From NCBI GenBank assembly GCA_017418975.1, contig JAFOMG010000006.1, forward strand, positions 372,001 through 436,000: DNA of 64,000 bases, written 5' to 3'. Positions 48,801 through 56,536 of the stretch are shown here, one piece after another. The notes beneath the pieces are model-generated. The model saw nothing but the letters and a program-made list of their open reading frames with translations, made no database searches and was not told the DNA's origin. A program made the translations under genes and the position numbers. Each line of letters begins with the position of its first letter. Within the stretch, counting starts at the first letter, position 1. The DNA comes from Sphingomonas sp. Its GTDB lineage: Bacteria > Pseudomonadota > Alphaproteobacteria > Sphingomonadales > Sphingomonadaceae.

Positions 48801-50503
48801 TGCCCGCCGGTCCCGACGATCGAGCCGCGGTTCGTCAGGCTCGAGTCATAATAGAGGACCACCGCCCGATCGCCGCGGATCACGCCGCCGGTGTCGTTCA
48901 GGAAATTGCCGTACAGGCTGTCCAGGCTCACGGCGGTGCTGTTCTCGGACGTGTTCGAGATCGTGCCGCTGTTATAGCCCGAACCGGCCACGCTAACCGC
49001 GGTCGACACCTGCCCCTCGGCATGGATCGACCCGCGATTGGTGAAGCCATTTGCGTTCTCGGCGAGCCCGCCGCCTCTCGTGCGGATGCCGTAGAACGCC
49101 TCTCCGGAGAGATTGATCGTCGCGCCCGTGTCGTTGACGAAGCTGGTGCGGTAGTCATTGGCGTCGATCAGCGCGGTCGGGGCGTCGTTCTCGGGAGTCG
49201 ATACGCCGGTGAAGTTCAGCGTGCCGCGATTGACGAAGGTCAGCGGCGCGCTGTTGCTGAAGTCGTTGTACGCCTTGATGGTGAGGCCGGCGTCCGATCC
49301 GGTGTAGGTGAGGTTGGCCAGGTTGGTGACGGTTCCGGGGCCGGACACGTCGAGGGCGCCGGTCAGGTTCTCGGCCGCGATGGTCACGTCGAGGTTGCAG
49401 CCGCACAGGTCGAGCCCGTAGCGCTCGAAGCCCGTCGGCAGCTGCCCGAAGGCGATCGTTCCCGAGCCGGTCATGCGGATGCCATAGGTGTCGATGCCCG
49501 CGCCGCCATCGAGCGTGCCGCCGGGCATGCCGGCAAGGCCGGTCCCATTGCCCTCGCGCCAGAACTGGTCGTCGCCATCGCCCAGCGCGATGCTCCCCGT
49601 CACGCTGCCGCCGATCCGCTGGTAGAAGCGATCGCCATATTGGCCGAGCGCGAGGCCGCCGACGATCTGGCCGGCATTCTCCACCTCCGCTCGCCCGGTG
49701 ACTCGAATGGCTGTGTCGCCGGCGCTGCGGATCACGCCCCCGGCCTTGTTCTGGAGCTCGAGGTACAGGGCCGAGATCGCCGGTGCGGTGCCGCGCGCCT
49801 CGATCAGGCCATGATTGCGGATATCGCCCTGGTCGACGGCGATGGTCGCTTCGGCGGCCGAGTTGTTCGCGATGGTGCCGCGATTCTCGATGTCGAGATA
49901 TTGGGCACGGATCGCCGAAACATCGCCCCCCTCGATCGTGCCGGCATTCGCGCCACCGGCCTCACGGACGTCGATGCCGCCTTCGATGCGGCCGGTGCCA
50001 CGGTTGCGCAGCTCCAGCGAGGCGGAACGGGCACGCACGGCCGGGCCGTCGGTACCACGCACCAGGCCGCTATTGTCGAGCGTGATGAAACCGCCGGCAT
50101 CGTCGCCCTGGCGCAGGGCGTTGCCGCCCGAAAGCGTGCCCGACCTGCCGATCTTCACCTCGAGACCCGCCGCGTCGGCGAGCAGGACCGCGGGCCCCTG
50201 GGAGAACACGCCGCCGTCGACGATCAGCCTGCCGCCGACATCGAAGCGCAGCGCCGGGCCCTCGGTCGCCTGGCTGCCGACGGTCGCGCCGGGCCGCACG
50301 GTGACGGTGCCCTCGGCCACGGCCATGACGAAAGGCGCCGATGCCCCCGTGCAGACGATCTGCGCGCCTTCGCCCGCGCATTGCGCGCGCGCCGCCGTCG
50401 AGGAAAGGGCGATGGCCAGCGTCGCCGCGCTCACGAACAGCGCGGCGCGGCCCTTGGCGCGAGGAAGAATCGAAATACGGGTCGGGAACGCGGTACGCGC
50501 CAT
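42863..50503 (-). CDS. Large type Va autotransporter adhesin
   Basis: A 2546-residue autotransporter. The N-terminus MARTAFPTR to SSTAARAQ is an extended signal peptide, followed by a CAGEGAQIVC disulfide-type start common in sphingomonad autotransporters. The passenger (about 40-2250) is repetitive beta-helix: the first third has NxGTI-type repeats (AGTIEGG, NRGTIANNS), the rest has GDGDDxFW/LGAGDDxL acidic repeats like AIDA/pertactin-type passengers. The last 270 or so residues are the translocator barrel (VGFYGFAQGLYQEG to HSVNAGLSIAF) ending in F. ATG at 50503 has GGAGCAGC upstream. It follows a glycosyltransferase gene. The passenger probably acts in adhesion; no protease motif was seen. 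Confidence 0.93.
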   Translation of the reverse strand: MARTAFPTRISILPRAKGRAALFVSAATLAIALSSTAARAQCAGEGAQIVCTGASAPFVMAVAEGTVTVRPGATVGSQATEGPALRFDVGGRLIVDGGVFSQGPAVLLADAAGLEVKIGRSGTLSGGNALRQGDDAGGFITLDNSGLVRGTDGPAVRARSASLELRNRGTGRIEGGIDVREAGGANAGTIEGGDVSAIRAQYLDIENRGTIANNSAAEATIAVDQGDIRNHGLIEARGTAPAISALYLELQNKAGGVIRSAGDTAIRVTGRAEVENAGQIVGGLALGQYGDRFYQRIGGSVTGSIALGDGDDQFWREGNGTGLAGMPGGTLDGGAGIDTYGIRMTGSGTIAFGQLPTGFERYGLDLCGCNLDVTIAAENLTGALDVSGPGTVTNLANLTYTGSDAGLTIKAYNDFSNSAPLTFVNRGTLNFTGVSTPENDAPTALIDANDYRTSFVNDTGATINLSGEAFYGIRTRGGGLAENANGFTNRGSIHAEGQVSTAVSVAGSGYNSGTISNTSENSTAVSLDSLYGNFLNDTGGVIRGDRAVVLYYDSSLTNRGSIVGTGGHAAVSAYGTQNYNSPRLINEGEIRAGEGAAVEFYTQAPSGARVANKGTIVGDVVLGGTGSNMLWLAEGSSVQGNVSAGAGDDKLVVDIKRLGQNGSVDTGSLVTGTVNMGAGNNVLQARAGETQTFSVLQGKATGFSGGTIYEAAGAGTVLTLKGPADGTGGHYSYSGLLRVAGDGRVVLDMGFNNGGYDRPSIIVERDSTSSVFGEGGQGLDLVIAGAVNGGTAGIAVDATYARRVELFAQSGYIGISGGTALKTGAGTEVLISASTNLRKLGSAYGVLLEADGSTIMNRASIWEDSKDASAGNFGLGVDLRNGMFTNDRGNLGVGRVTMQGTGIRMENSVVHNSGDITSAHGNAIETTGYGVNRIVNYAAGLIQGHKTDNAAGTPGAAIVGGNADDIVENAGTITGHVLLGNGNDLYLATGGKVTGNLDMGGGDDTVLTRNGAALDVSGTVTGGAGIDAYGRSFTSSGTFDLATNVIPTDFELHGVEASGAQTEVTITSAATQTRGLRALGDGKVINNANFDIADDTLNAAIEVTDPRYDAQLDLVNNGTITSAVRGVYATGTLSSFTNTGTITARQNGLRVYRDYGIGAFTLNNSGRITSTGAGGVHVESYASDENGRSIDVTNSGQITSSADDGNGMRLLGEGGLVKLANTGTISAASRQSAGAHIVGQSFDVTNGGTIESTGRGGTGLLLTALGGAFGEDCLDEQQPVLVGKLVNSGRIAANGGGSSSGSSAAIATGVFAALLGNHGIVGMTNAAGGTIEATGGVSTALMVAGLEDEGYGSTGVDAALRLFELDNLGTIRGGADTVLQGDSNFDAGGMDLHAPGDDTTQTYVIAGGIQTINTTDKIRNLAGGTIIGNVDLGAGDDVFENYGTLQGDLRLGDGNDTFVYAAAGIFTGTAYGGEGTDTLLVDVTGGGTVNFDQFRGFETLGQRGTGSITIRGTADLDTLNMAGSNVTVAAGTRFQTQGATALAGSDAAESVTVSGAIGGSLAMGGGNDTVTLNAGGVVEGNIDLGAGNDRLVLAGGTVTGLIDGGEGIDTVAFEITQDTSDLPNVINFESLDVSGNARLTIGMNQDFDTVTLRNGADLTVNPGTGDHHIGNIIGDDSAQSVILNTALTGGVSLGGGDDTLTMILNGTLSGMLDGGAGNDVLNLNLTGDSRIAGGITSFETINVAGGSSLTLGGTIAADQTLNFDEHDNQLIVDGGSILGTVNGGAGHDALIFNTLADQTATLATARILNFEDIVARGAGNLAISGNGTYQTISVEEGNLTVAAGSTVTAEQTSFGAANNVLTLASGATLSGAIDGGDGIDRLVLNQAANTVRRLSSVNATGFEQLESGDAGELIVDRDAQFDTVDLFGARLTVAAGSTLTTPALMGNDGANNLNVQGTLAGNVALGAGDDRLTLGRANAITGTASGGTGYDTLEFNTQGTYAAPTAWNGQGFTEFEAFNVAGGVVSLTGNISYDTVSVTGGRLIGQAGTTITSAKTIVVSHGATFGTAGTVNANIEVRGTLSPGASPGTMTVNGNVLFTNGSNLLLEMAPTGSDRLNISGTMNIQPGATLDITGILQSTPGGALDLVVAQGGITGGFTTINKSETVFGFVATRGNRIQLVGEFQNDAAFGANVRDSIRYANAVLGGGQMVQTFTTALPALVETNGASRAAGFAQLSAEAYAAADQASIENGLAVADAMRALENGGKGHVGFYGFAQGLYQEGALQGNAGTGAHDLRSDSRGLLGGFGWGFSETARVNAFAGTLSTSQTVEGLGATTRLEGMQVGVSASAELGGLALRGLVAYDLSQAKTRRAVPGGTATSRYDLGGFVADLSAGYQVALGSARITPRVGLTYVEGGRNHVTEGGSGFALEVVKNTGNALFGDAALGVSFDLGGITPWAEAGIRHQFSGDNGRASASYAAANAGGLMSALAAERGNTMAHLALGVTAPVSKGVRLNLSYSGEYGSGVGNKFGDVTRHSVNAGLSIAF

Positions 50504-50603
50504 GATGCTGCTCCAATGCCGGAAGTGCCGGCCCGGATGTGCGCGCCAGCGTGAACAGCAAGGGCAGATGCCGATGTTCGAAAAGGAGTGCCAACCCTTT
50601 AAT

Positions 50604-50637
50604 TGCACAGCGGAATGCAACTTCACGCCACTGTGCA
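50604..50637. promoter_or_regulatory. Inverted repeat between glycosyltransferase and autotransporter
   Basis: Perfect 7-bp arms TGCACAG and CTGTGCA are separated by 20 bp, just downstream of the glycosyltransferase stop and about 100 bp upstream of the autotransporter start. It could be an operator or a weak 3' hairpin. The 138-bp gap otherwise shows no clear promoter. Confidence 0.35.
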
Positions 50638-50641
50638 GTTT

Positions 50642-51817
50642 TCAGCCGGGCATTCCCGCCAGGATGTTCTGGACCAGCAGCCGGGTCATCGTGCTCGCCG
50701 AATGATTGCCATGGCGGGCCGCCGCTTGGGCGGCCTGCCGGCGCAGGTCATCGTCGCCGGCGGCGCGGCGCAGCGCCTCCCGCACGGCATCGGCGCCGGC
50801 GGACACGGCCTGGGACCGCGCGACGCCGGCGAGGCGCAGCCGATAGGTGAGCAGCAGCGATTCCAGCGTATCGGGCAGGAGCAGCTGCGGCACGCCCGTG
50901 GCGAGCATGCTCGCCGACGCGCCATAGCCGCCGCGGCCGACATAGAGCGCCGCTCCCCGCCCCGCCGCGGCGAGATCGATGGGCGCGGCGCTGTACCGGA
51001 TGTTGGGCGGCAGCGCCTCGCCGGGCGGACTCGCCGAATGCCAGAGCACCGGCCAGCCCAATCCGCCGAGCGCCTGCGCCACCACCGTGCTGCCGGCCCG
51101 GTCGAACGGCAGGTAGACGAGCGTGCGCGGCCCCTCCCCCCGGGGCCATTCGGGACGGGCGTCCGCTGCGATGCCGATCAGGGGGCCGTAATAGAGGCTC
51201 GTCCCGTCGGGCCCATGATGGTCGAGCTCGGCCCAGGCGAGCGAATGGAGCGGCGCCCCCGCGAGCAGCTCGCCCAGCCCGGCGAGCGCGGGCGCGCCGA
51301 AATGGCGGCAGACCTCCCGCACCGCCTGGTCCGCGGGTTGCCGTGCCGCGGCAAGTTCGGCGGGGTGGTGCCTGCCCCAGGGCTGCAGGCTCGCGCCCGC
51401 GTCGCGCGCGCGGGGCGCAACGAAGGTCGGGCCGAGCCTGTGCGCGGGAAGCCCGGCGACATGCGCCGCCAGCAGGGACATGGGGGCATGCTCCACGAGC
51501 AGCGCGACCGGCTCCAGGCGCTCGAAGACATCCAGCCATTGCCGGACCAGGGGAACGGCGCCGGCCGCATCGGTCAGCCCGCCCGCCGCGAGCACCTGGC
51601 CATAGGTCAGCGTCTCCCGCCGGGGCGCCGGGCCGGCGAAGCGCGGGCCCGGCACCACCAGATCGAAGGCGTCGCGCTCGAGCCTGAGCGCGGTCTGCGG
51701 GGTACGCGCCGCCAATGCCAGATGATGCCCGCCCGCGCGCAACGCGCGGCAGACGGGCGCGAGGGTGGCGACATGGCCATATCCCAGCCCGAGTTCCCAG
51801 GTGGCGAGCAACCGCAT
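50642..51817 (-). CDS. UGT/MGT-like glycosyltransferase (GT-B fold)
   Basis: A 391-residue enzyme resembling UDP-glycosyltransferases and macrolide-type transferases. The N-terminal LATWELGLGYGHVATLAPV is the acceptor-domain start. The C-terminal donor-site motif is YVGRGGYGASASMLATGVPQLLLPDTLES. Residues such as DRAGSTVVAQALGGLGWPVLW precede it. No membrane segment is seen, so it is cytoplasmic. The start at 51817 has GGGAGA nearby; an in-frame earlier start is weaker. It lies 138 bp before the autotransporter on the same strand and diverges from a TetR gene. It may glycosylate the adhesin before export, or a lipid or small molecule. Confidence 0.82.
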   Translation of the reverse strand: MRLLATWELGLGYGHVATLAPVCRALRAGGHHLALAARTPQTALRLERDAFDLVVPGPRFAGPAPRRETLTYGQVLAAGGLTDAAGAVPLVRQWLDVFERLEPVALLVEHAPMSLLAAHVAGLPAHRLGPTFVAPRARDAGASLQPWGRHHPAELAAARQPADQAVREVCRHFGAPALAGLGELLAGAPLHSLAWAELDHHGPDGTSLYYGPLIGIAADARPEWPRGEGPRTLVYLPFDRAGSTVVAQALGGLGWPVLWHSASPPGEALPPNIRYSAAPIDLAAAGRGAALYVGRGGYGASASMLATGVPQLLLPDTLESLLLTYRLRLAGVARSQAVSAGADAVREALRRAAGDDDLRRQAAQAAARHGNHSASTMTRLLVQNILAGMPG

Positions 51818-52003
51818 GCAATCTCCCGGGCCGGACCGGCGCAATCCCGCACCCTAGCCGCGACCGGGCGCCGAGGCACAGCCGCCTTTACTTCCCACTG
51901 GCGTGCAATCCCGTCGCGAGGCGGACGGCTTCCGTCGCAGCCGATGCGGCATGGCCGGGCCCGATTGCGCATGGGCGCGGCCAGCGTTGAAAAGGGGGCA
52001 GCC

Positions 52004-52657
52004 ATGTTCATTGTCGGGGACATCCATCCGGAGACTTCCGCGCCCCGCAGCCGGCGCGACAATCGCGCCGCGATCCTGCACGCCGGCCGCGCGCTGTTCG
52101 CGCGCCACGGCGTTGCCGGCGTCACCTTCGAGCAGATCGCGTGCGAAGCACGGCTGACGCGCCGGACGATCTACAACCACTTCGCCAATGTGGACGATCT
52201 GTTCCTGGGCGTGGTCCACCAGACGCTGCGGCAGCTGAAGGCGCAGATGCCCGCCGCGCCGCCGGCCGAGCAGCAGCTGCACGCCGGGCTGACCCGGTTC
52301 ATGCGGGACTTGTTCGGGCTGTTCGCCAGCCCCTGCTTCTCCGATCTCCATCTGGCGCTGGTGCGCCACGGCAATGATCGCCCGGACCTGCGCAGCGCCT
52401 TTGCGCGCGAGCTCCTCGAGCCGCTGCACGCCGGCCTGGCCAGCTATCTCGGTGCGCGGCGCGCCCGCGACTTCCACCGGGATCCGCAACGCAGCGCCCG
52501 CGAAATCGTCGCGATCATGCTCGGCCTCGCCGAAACGTCGCGCCTGCTCGGCCGCACCGGCGAGGAGGCGATCCGCCACGCGCTTCCCCTGATCGGCGCC
52601 CTGGCCCAGGCGCTCGCCCAGACGCAGCAACAGAATCCGCTCTGCCGGGTGGCCTGA
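52004..52657 (+). CDS. TetR-family transcriptional regulator
   Basis: A 217-residue regulator with an N-terminal TetR helix-turn-helix: RDNRAAILHAGRALFARHGV, then FEQIACEARLTRRTIYNHFA, then NVDDLFLGVVHQ. The ligand domain ends in LAQALAQTQQQNPLC. The start at 52004 has AAAGGGGG 5 bases upstream. It diverges from the glycosyltransferase gene across 186 bp, in which I found no clear palindrome. The likely target is the divergent glycosyltransferase, possibly with the autotransporter. Confidence 0.92.
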   Translation: MFIVGDIHPETSAPRSRRDNRAAILHAGRALFARHGVAGVTFEQIACEARLTRRTIYNHFANVDDLFLGVVHQTLRQLKAQMPAAPPAEQQLHAGLTRFMRDLFGLFASPCFSDLHLALVRHGNDRPDLRSAFARELLEPLHAGLASYLGARRARDFHRDPQRSAREIVAIMLGLAETSRLLGRTGEEAIRHALPLIGALAQALAQTQQQNPLCRVA

Positions 52658-52744
52658 GCCGCCGCCCGGCCCCGGCACGGCGCCGGCGCGGCGGCAAGGC
52701 CCGCGAATCGCTCCCGCACATCACCGGCAGGGTATCCCGGAACG

Positions 52745-52769
52745 AAAAAAGCCCGCATTTCTGCGGGCT
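52745..52769 (-). terminator. Terminator of tRNA-Ala
   Basis: On the minus strand AGCCCGCA-gaaa-TGCGGGCT forms an 8-bp stem followed by TTTTTT, 17 bp past the tRNA 3' end: a canonical intrinsic terminator. Confidence 0.85.
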
Positions 52770-52785
52770 CATTTCATCGGGGGAA

Positions 52786-52861
52786 TGGTGGAGCCGAGGG
52801 GGATCGAACCCCTGACCTTCGCAATGCCATTGCGACGCTCTCCCAGCTGAGCTACGGCCCC
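52786..52861 (-). tRNA. tRNA-Ala (anticodon GGC)
   Basis: 76 nt including the encoded CCA. The acceptor stem begins GGGGCCG, the D-arm AGCTCAGCTGGGAGAGC is standard, the anticodon loop reads ATGGCAT giving GGC, and the T-arm contains GGTTCGATC. GGC reads GCC (Ala). Confidence 0.97.
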
Positions 52862-52880
52862 AAACCCCGGGAAGACGGGC

Positions 52881-52909
52881 CCTCTAGAAGGGCTCCGCGG
52901 GTCTGGCAA
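52881..52909 (-). promoter_or_regulatory. Promoter of tRNA-Ala
   Basis: On the minus strand TTGCCA (52904-52909), a 17-bp spacer and TAGAGG (52881-52886), with a predicted start about 13 nt before the mature tRNA. The spacing is ideal; the match is by eye. Confidence 0.5.
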
Positions 52910-52943
52910 GGACCTTTTTTCGGTCCCTGCCGATTTCCCCGAA

Positions 52944-53261
52944 TTATTGCTCTTCGTCGTCGCCGCCGGTCTCGACGCCCAGGTCGTCGTCGCCGCCCAG
53001 ATCGACGTCGTCGTCCGCCGAGGGCTCCTCGTCGTCGTCGCCGATGTCCAGATCCTCGTCACCCAGATCGGAATCCTCCGCCTCGGGCTTCTCGGTCTTC
53101 ACCGCCTCGAAGGGCAGCGGCTGCTTGGACTTCAGGATCGGCTCCGGATCCCAGGAGAACCCGCAGCTGATGCAGGTCACCGGCTCGTCCTTGGTCAGAT
53201 CGTAGAAGCGCGTTCCGCACTTCGGGCACGCGCGCTTCGTGCCCCATTCGGGCTTCACCAT
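52944..53261 (-). CDS. TIGR02300 family protein (FYDLN acid)
   Basis: A 105-residue protein: an N-terminal zinc-ribbon-like part MVKPEWGTKRACPKCGTRFY, then DLTKDEPVTCISCGFSW, giving four cysteines as CPKC and CISC that may bind zinc. A highly acidic Asp/Glu-rich C-terminus follows. FYDLN followed by an acidic tail defines TIGR02300, found widely in alphaproteobacteria, function unknown. It diverges from aroA, 101 bp away. Confidence 0.93.
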   Translation of the reverse strand: MVKPEWGTKRACPKCGTRFYDLTKDEPVTCISCGFSWDPEPILKSKQPLPFEAVKTEKPEAEDSDLGDEDLDIGDDDEEPSADDDVDLGGDDDLGVETGGDDEEQ

Positions 53262-53362
53262 GTGTTGCCTCTTCGCCTTTCAAATCTTGGATTTCGGGAA
53301 CAGGTCCCGGAAAGTGGGAGGCGCCTTGCCATGCCGCAAGGGCGCTGTCAAAGCCGCGCGTC

Positions 53363-54688
53363 ATGTCCGCCTCTCCTCCCCGCCCGCTCGGCGTCTCCGC
53401 CCGTGGTCCCCTGAAGGGCCGTGTCACTGTCCCCGGCGACAAGTCGATCAGCCATCGCTCGCTGATGTTCTCGGCGCTCGCCGTCGGGGAAAGCCGGATC
53501 GAGGGGCTGCTCGAGGGCGAGGACGTGCTCGCCACCGCCGCCGCGATGCGCGCGATGGGCGCGACGATCACGCGCGGCGACGATGGCGCATGGACCGTGA
53601 GCGGCGTCGGCGTCGGCGGACTGCTCCAGCCCGAGACTGCGCTCGACATGGGCAATTCGGGCACTTCGACCCGGCTGCTGATGGGCCTGGTCGCCAGCCA
53701 TCCGATCACGGTGACCTTCACCGGCGACGCCTCGCTCTCCAGCCGCCCGATGGGCCGCGCGATCGAGCCGCTCGGCCAGATGGGCGCGGAGATCACCGCG
53801 AGCCCGGGCGGACGGCTCCCCTTGATGCTGCGGGGCATCAATCCCGCCGTGCCGATCACCTACACGCTGCCGGTGGCCTCGGCGCAGGTGAAGTCGGCGG
53901 TGCTGCTCGCCGGGCTCAACACGCCCGGCATCACCCGGGTGATCGAGCCGGTGCCGACTCGCGACCATAGCGAGCGCATGCTGCGCGGCTTCGGCGCCGA
54001 GCTGACCGTGGAGGACGGCCCCGAGGGCAAGATCATCTCGATCCGCGGCGAGGCGGAACTGAAGCCCCAGCACATCGTCGTGCCCGGCGACCCCTCCTCG
54101 GCCGGCTTCTGGATGGTCGCCGCGTCGATCGTGCCGGGATCGGACATCACCATCGCCAATGTCTGCATGAACCCGACCCGCACCGGCCTGATCCAGGCAT
54201 TGCGGATGATGGGGGCATCGATCGAGGCGCTGGACCCGCGCGAGGTGGGCGGCGAGCCGGTCGCCGATCTGCGCGTGCGCCATGCCCCGCTAAAGGCGAT
54301 CGAAGTGCCGCCCGAGCTCGCGCCCAGCATGATCGACGAATATCCGATCCTGTTCGTCGCCGCCGCGGTCGCCGAGGGGCGGACGGTCGCGCGCGGCGCG
54401 CACGAGCTGCGCGTCAAGGAATCGGACCGGATCGCGACGATGCGCGCGGCGCTCGAAGCCAATGGCGTCGTCCTCGAGGAGTTCGAGGACGGCCTTGCCA
54501 TCACCGGCACCGGCGGCGCGCCGATCCCGGGCGGCGGCGGCGCGTTCACCAAACTCGACCACCGCATCGCGATGAGCATGGCGGTCGCCGGCCTCGCCGC
54601 CGCCGCGCCCATCGCGATCGACGATGTCGCGCCGGTGCAGACCAGCTATCCCGGTTTTTTCGACGTGCTCGACAGCCTCGTCGCATGA
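53363..54688 (+). CDS. aroA: 3-phosphoshikimate 1-carboxyvinyltransferase (EPSP synthase, class II)
   Basis: Enzyme of the shikimate pathway joining shikimate 3-phosphate and PEP. The 441 residues include PGDKSISHRSLM near the N-terminus, MGNSGTSTRLLMG, LPVASAQVKSAVLLAGL, PTRDHSERMLRGFG and HELRVKESDRIA. LPVASAQVKSA and RDHSERML are of the class II (CP4-type) group, which tends to tolerate glyphosate; this is a family statement, not a measured property. It starts the aroA-peptidase-cmk group, and its stop overlaps the next start by four bases. rpsA and ihfB follow further down. Confidence 0.96.
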   Translation: MSASPPRPLGVSARGPLKGRVTVPGDKSISHRSLMFSALAVGESRIEGLLEGEDVLATAAAMRAMGATITRGDDGAWTVSGVGVGGLLQPETALDMGNSGTSTRLLMGLVASHPITVTFTGDASLSSRPMGRAIEPLGQMGAEITASPGGRLPLMLRGINPAVPITYTLPVASAQVKSAVLLAGLNTPGITRVIEPVPTRDHSERMLRGFGAELTVEDGPEGKIISIRGEAELKPQHIVVPGDPSSAGFWMVAASIVPGSDITIANVCMNPTRTGLIQALRMMGASIEALDPREVGGEPVADLRVRHAPLKAIEVPPELAPSMIDEYPILFVAAAVAEGRTVARGAHELRVKESDRIATMRAALEANGVVLEEFEDGLAITGTGGAPIPGGGGAFTKLDHRIAMSMAVAGLAAAAPIAIDDVAPVQTSYPGFFDVLDSLVA

Positions 54689-55668
54689 GGCTCGGCCGTC
54701 GCGCCTTTCTGGGCGGGATGGCCGCCGGCACCCTGGCCCTCCCCGCCTGGGCCGGGCCGCGCGACGAGATCCTGTTCAAGCCCGACCGGGAGCTGATGGT
54801 CCCGGTCGAGGGCGGCAGCGTCTATGTGCGGGTGAACGGCAACCTCAAGGGCCCGCGCCCGCCGCTGATCTATGCGCATGGCGGCCCCGGCGGCGATCAT
54901 TCGGGGCTACTTCCTCTCACTGCCCTGGCGAGCGAGCGCGCGGTGATCCTGTGGGACCAGCTCGACAGCGGCCGCTCGGACGCGCCGCTCGATCCGAAGA
55001 ACTGGCGGGTCGAGCGCTTCGTCGACGAGATCGACCGGATTCGCGACGCGCTCGGCATCGCGCGCTGGCATGTCGGCGGCGGCAGCTGGGGCGGCACGCT
55101 GGCGATCGAATATGGCGCGCGCCGCCGTCCGGGCACGGCGAGCCTGATCGTCCAGTCGCCGCTGGTGTCCACCAGGAGCTGGATCGCCGACGCCGATCTC
55201 CTGCGTTCCCGGATGCCCGCCGAGACGCGCGCCACGCTGGAGAAATGCGACACCGCCGCGCCGCCGCCGGCCCAGGCCTGCGAGGCGGCGACCTGGGACT
55301 TCTATCGCCGCCACGTCATCCGCTCGCAGCGCGCCGACGGCATCGCCGCCTATCGCGCCCGGGCGCCGCGCGATGCCGGCGACACGCTCTACCAGCGCAT
55401 GTGGGGCAAGGCCGAGTTCGTCTCGACCGGCACGCTGCGCAACTATGACGGCGAGCCCCTGCTCGCGAAGCTCGACGGCCCGCGCACCTTGTTCGTATGC
55501 GGCGAATATGACGAGGCGCGGCCGGAGACGGTGGCGAAGTTCGCCGCGCGCGTGCCCGGCGCGACGTTCAGGGAAGTGATGGGATCGGCGCACTCGATCC
55601 TGTCCGACCGGCCCGAAGCCTATCTCGCCCTGCTGCGCGCGTGGATGGCACGCCACGACGCCGCCTGA
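54685..55668 (+). CDS. Exported alpha/beta hydrolase, proline iminopeptidase-like (S33)
   Basis: A 327-residue hydrolase. The N-terminus MRLGRRAFLGGMAAGTLALPAWA looks like a Tat-type or Sec signal, with a twin Arg and a hydrophobic region. The fold shows YAHGGPGGDHSGLL (oxyanion region), the nucleophile elbow GGGSWGGTLA, Asp in CGEYDEARPE and His in GSAHSILSD. HGGPGG is the hallmark of proline iminopeptidases of family S33. It overlaps the aroA stop by four bases (ATGA) and precedes cmk by 60 bp, so it is inserted into the usual aroA-cmk operon. Substrate: N-terminal proline peptides by family inference. Confidence 0.85.
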   Translation: MRLGRRAFLGGMAAGTLALPAWAGPRDEILFKPDRELMVPVEGGSVYVRVNGNLKGPRPPLIYAHGGPGGDHSGLLPLTALASERAVILWDQLDSGRSDAPLDPKNWRVERFVDEIDRIRDALGIARWHVGGGSWGGTLAIEYGARRRPGTASLIVQSPLVSTRSWIADADLLRSRMPAETRATLEKCDTAAPPPAQACEAATWDFYRRHVIRSQRADGIAAYRARAPRDAGDTLYQRMWGKAEFVSTGTLRNYDGEPLLAKLDGPRTLFVCGEYDEARPETVAKFAARVPGATFREVMGSAHSILSDRPEAYLALLRAWMARHDAA

Positions 55669-55728
55669 ACGCGGATTTGCATCCGAATCGCTTGACGGCG
55701 CGCCCATGTGCCGCGAACGCTCGGACAT

Positions 55729-56367
55729 ATGATCATCGCAGTCGACGGACCGGCAGCCTCGGGTAAGGGCACCATCGCGCGCGCCCTGGCGCAGCATTAC
55801 GGGTTGCCGCATCTCGATACCGGCCTGCTCTATCGCGCCGTCGCCGCCACGGTCCTGCGCGAGGAGCTGGATCCGGCCAGGGAAGCCGATGCGGTCTCCG
55901 CCTGCAGTTTCGAGGATTATCTGCTCGACGATCCCTGGCTGCGCTCCGACGAGGTGGGCAAGGCCGCGTCCGTCGTGTCCGCCCATCCGCTGGTGCGCGC
56001 CGCCCTGTTGAATCGCCAGAAGAAGTTCGCGCGCCAGGCCGGCGGCGCGGTGCTGGACGGGCGCGATATCGGCACGGTCATCGCGCCCGATGCGGACGTG
56101 AAGCTCTTCGTCAAGGCGACGCCGATGATCCGCGCCCAGCGCCGCCACCTGGAGCTGCGCAAGCACGGCGTGCTCACCAGCCTCGACAAGGTGCTGGCGG
56201 ACATCCGGGCCCGCGACGAGCGCGACTCCAAGCGAACCGAGGCGCCAATGACCCAGGCCAGCGACGCAGCGCTGCTCGACACGAGCTTCCTCTCGATCGA
56301 CGCCGCCGTGCAGCGCGCGATCGCGATCGTCGAGAGCAAGACGAACCCGATCCACGCTTCCGGCTGA
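55729..56367 (+). CDS. cmk: Cytidylate kinase
   Basis: Phosphorylates CMP/dCMP to the diphosphate. The 212 residues begin [20 protein letters not shown], with Walker [10 protein letters not shown], then [36 protein letters not shown] and ARDERDSKR, all standard. ATG at 55729 gives the family N-terminus. It is followed by a repeat-rich gap rather than directly by rpsA. aroA and the inserted peptidase lie upstream. Confidence 0.97.
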   Translation: MIIAVDGPAASGKGTIARALAQHYGLPHLDTGLLYRAVAATVLREELDPAREADAVSACSFEDYLLDDPWLRSDEVGKAASVVSAHPLVRAALLNRQKKFARQAGGAVLDGRDIGTVIAPDADVKLFVKATPMIRAQRRHLELRKHGVLTSLDKVLADIRARDERDSKRTEAPMTQASDAALLDTSFLSIDAAVQRAIAIVESKTNPIHASG

Positions 56368-56462
56368 CGCGACGCCCTGGGGCCAGTCGATATTCAGCTC
56401 CGCCCCTTCCGTTCCCGGCGGCGAGGGACGGAAGCTGCATGTCGAAGCCTGTCCCCTCCGTC

Positions 56463-56483
56463 ATGCTGAGCTTGTTTCAGCAT
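56463..56483. repeat. Palindromic repeat hairpin
   Basis: ATGCTGA-gcttgtt-TCAGCAT, preceded by CCGTC. Together with the CCCTGAA...TTCAGGGTGACG arm at about 56523-56655 (interrupted by a 100-bp insert), it makes a composite intergenic repeat of a kind common in sphingomonad genomes. Confidence 0.65.
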
Positions 56484-56536
56484 CCAATTCTCCACCCGCG
56501 ATATCGCCGGCGGCACGTTGGGCCCTGAAACAAGTT

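Noticed and set aside
42896..50554. A 2552-codon open frame antisense to the autotransporter gene
   Set aside because: Same cause: GC-rich repetitive adhesin codons. The translation has the same Arg/Ala/Gly-rich composition and no recognisable domain, whereas the minus strand encodes a complete autotransporter.
53363..54688. Horizontally acquired resistance-type EPSP synthase
   Set aside because: Class II AroA is the normal chromosomal type in this bacterial group, the base composition is like its neighbours, and it lies in the core operon.
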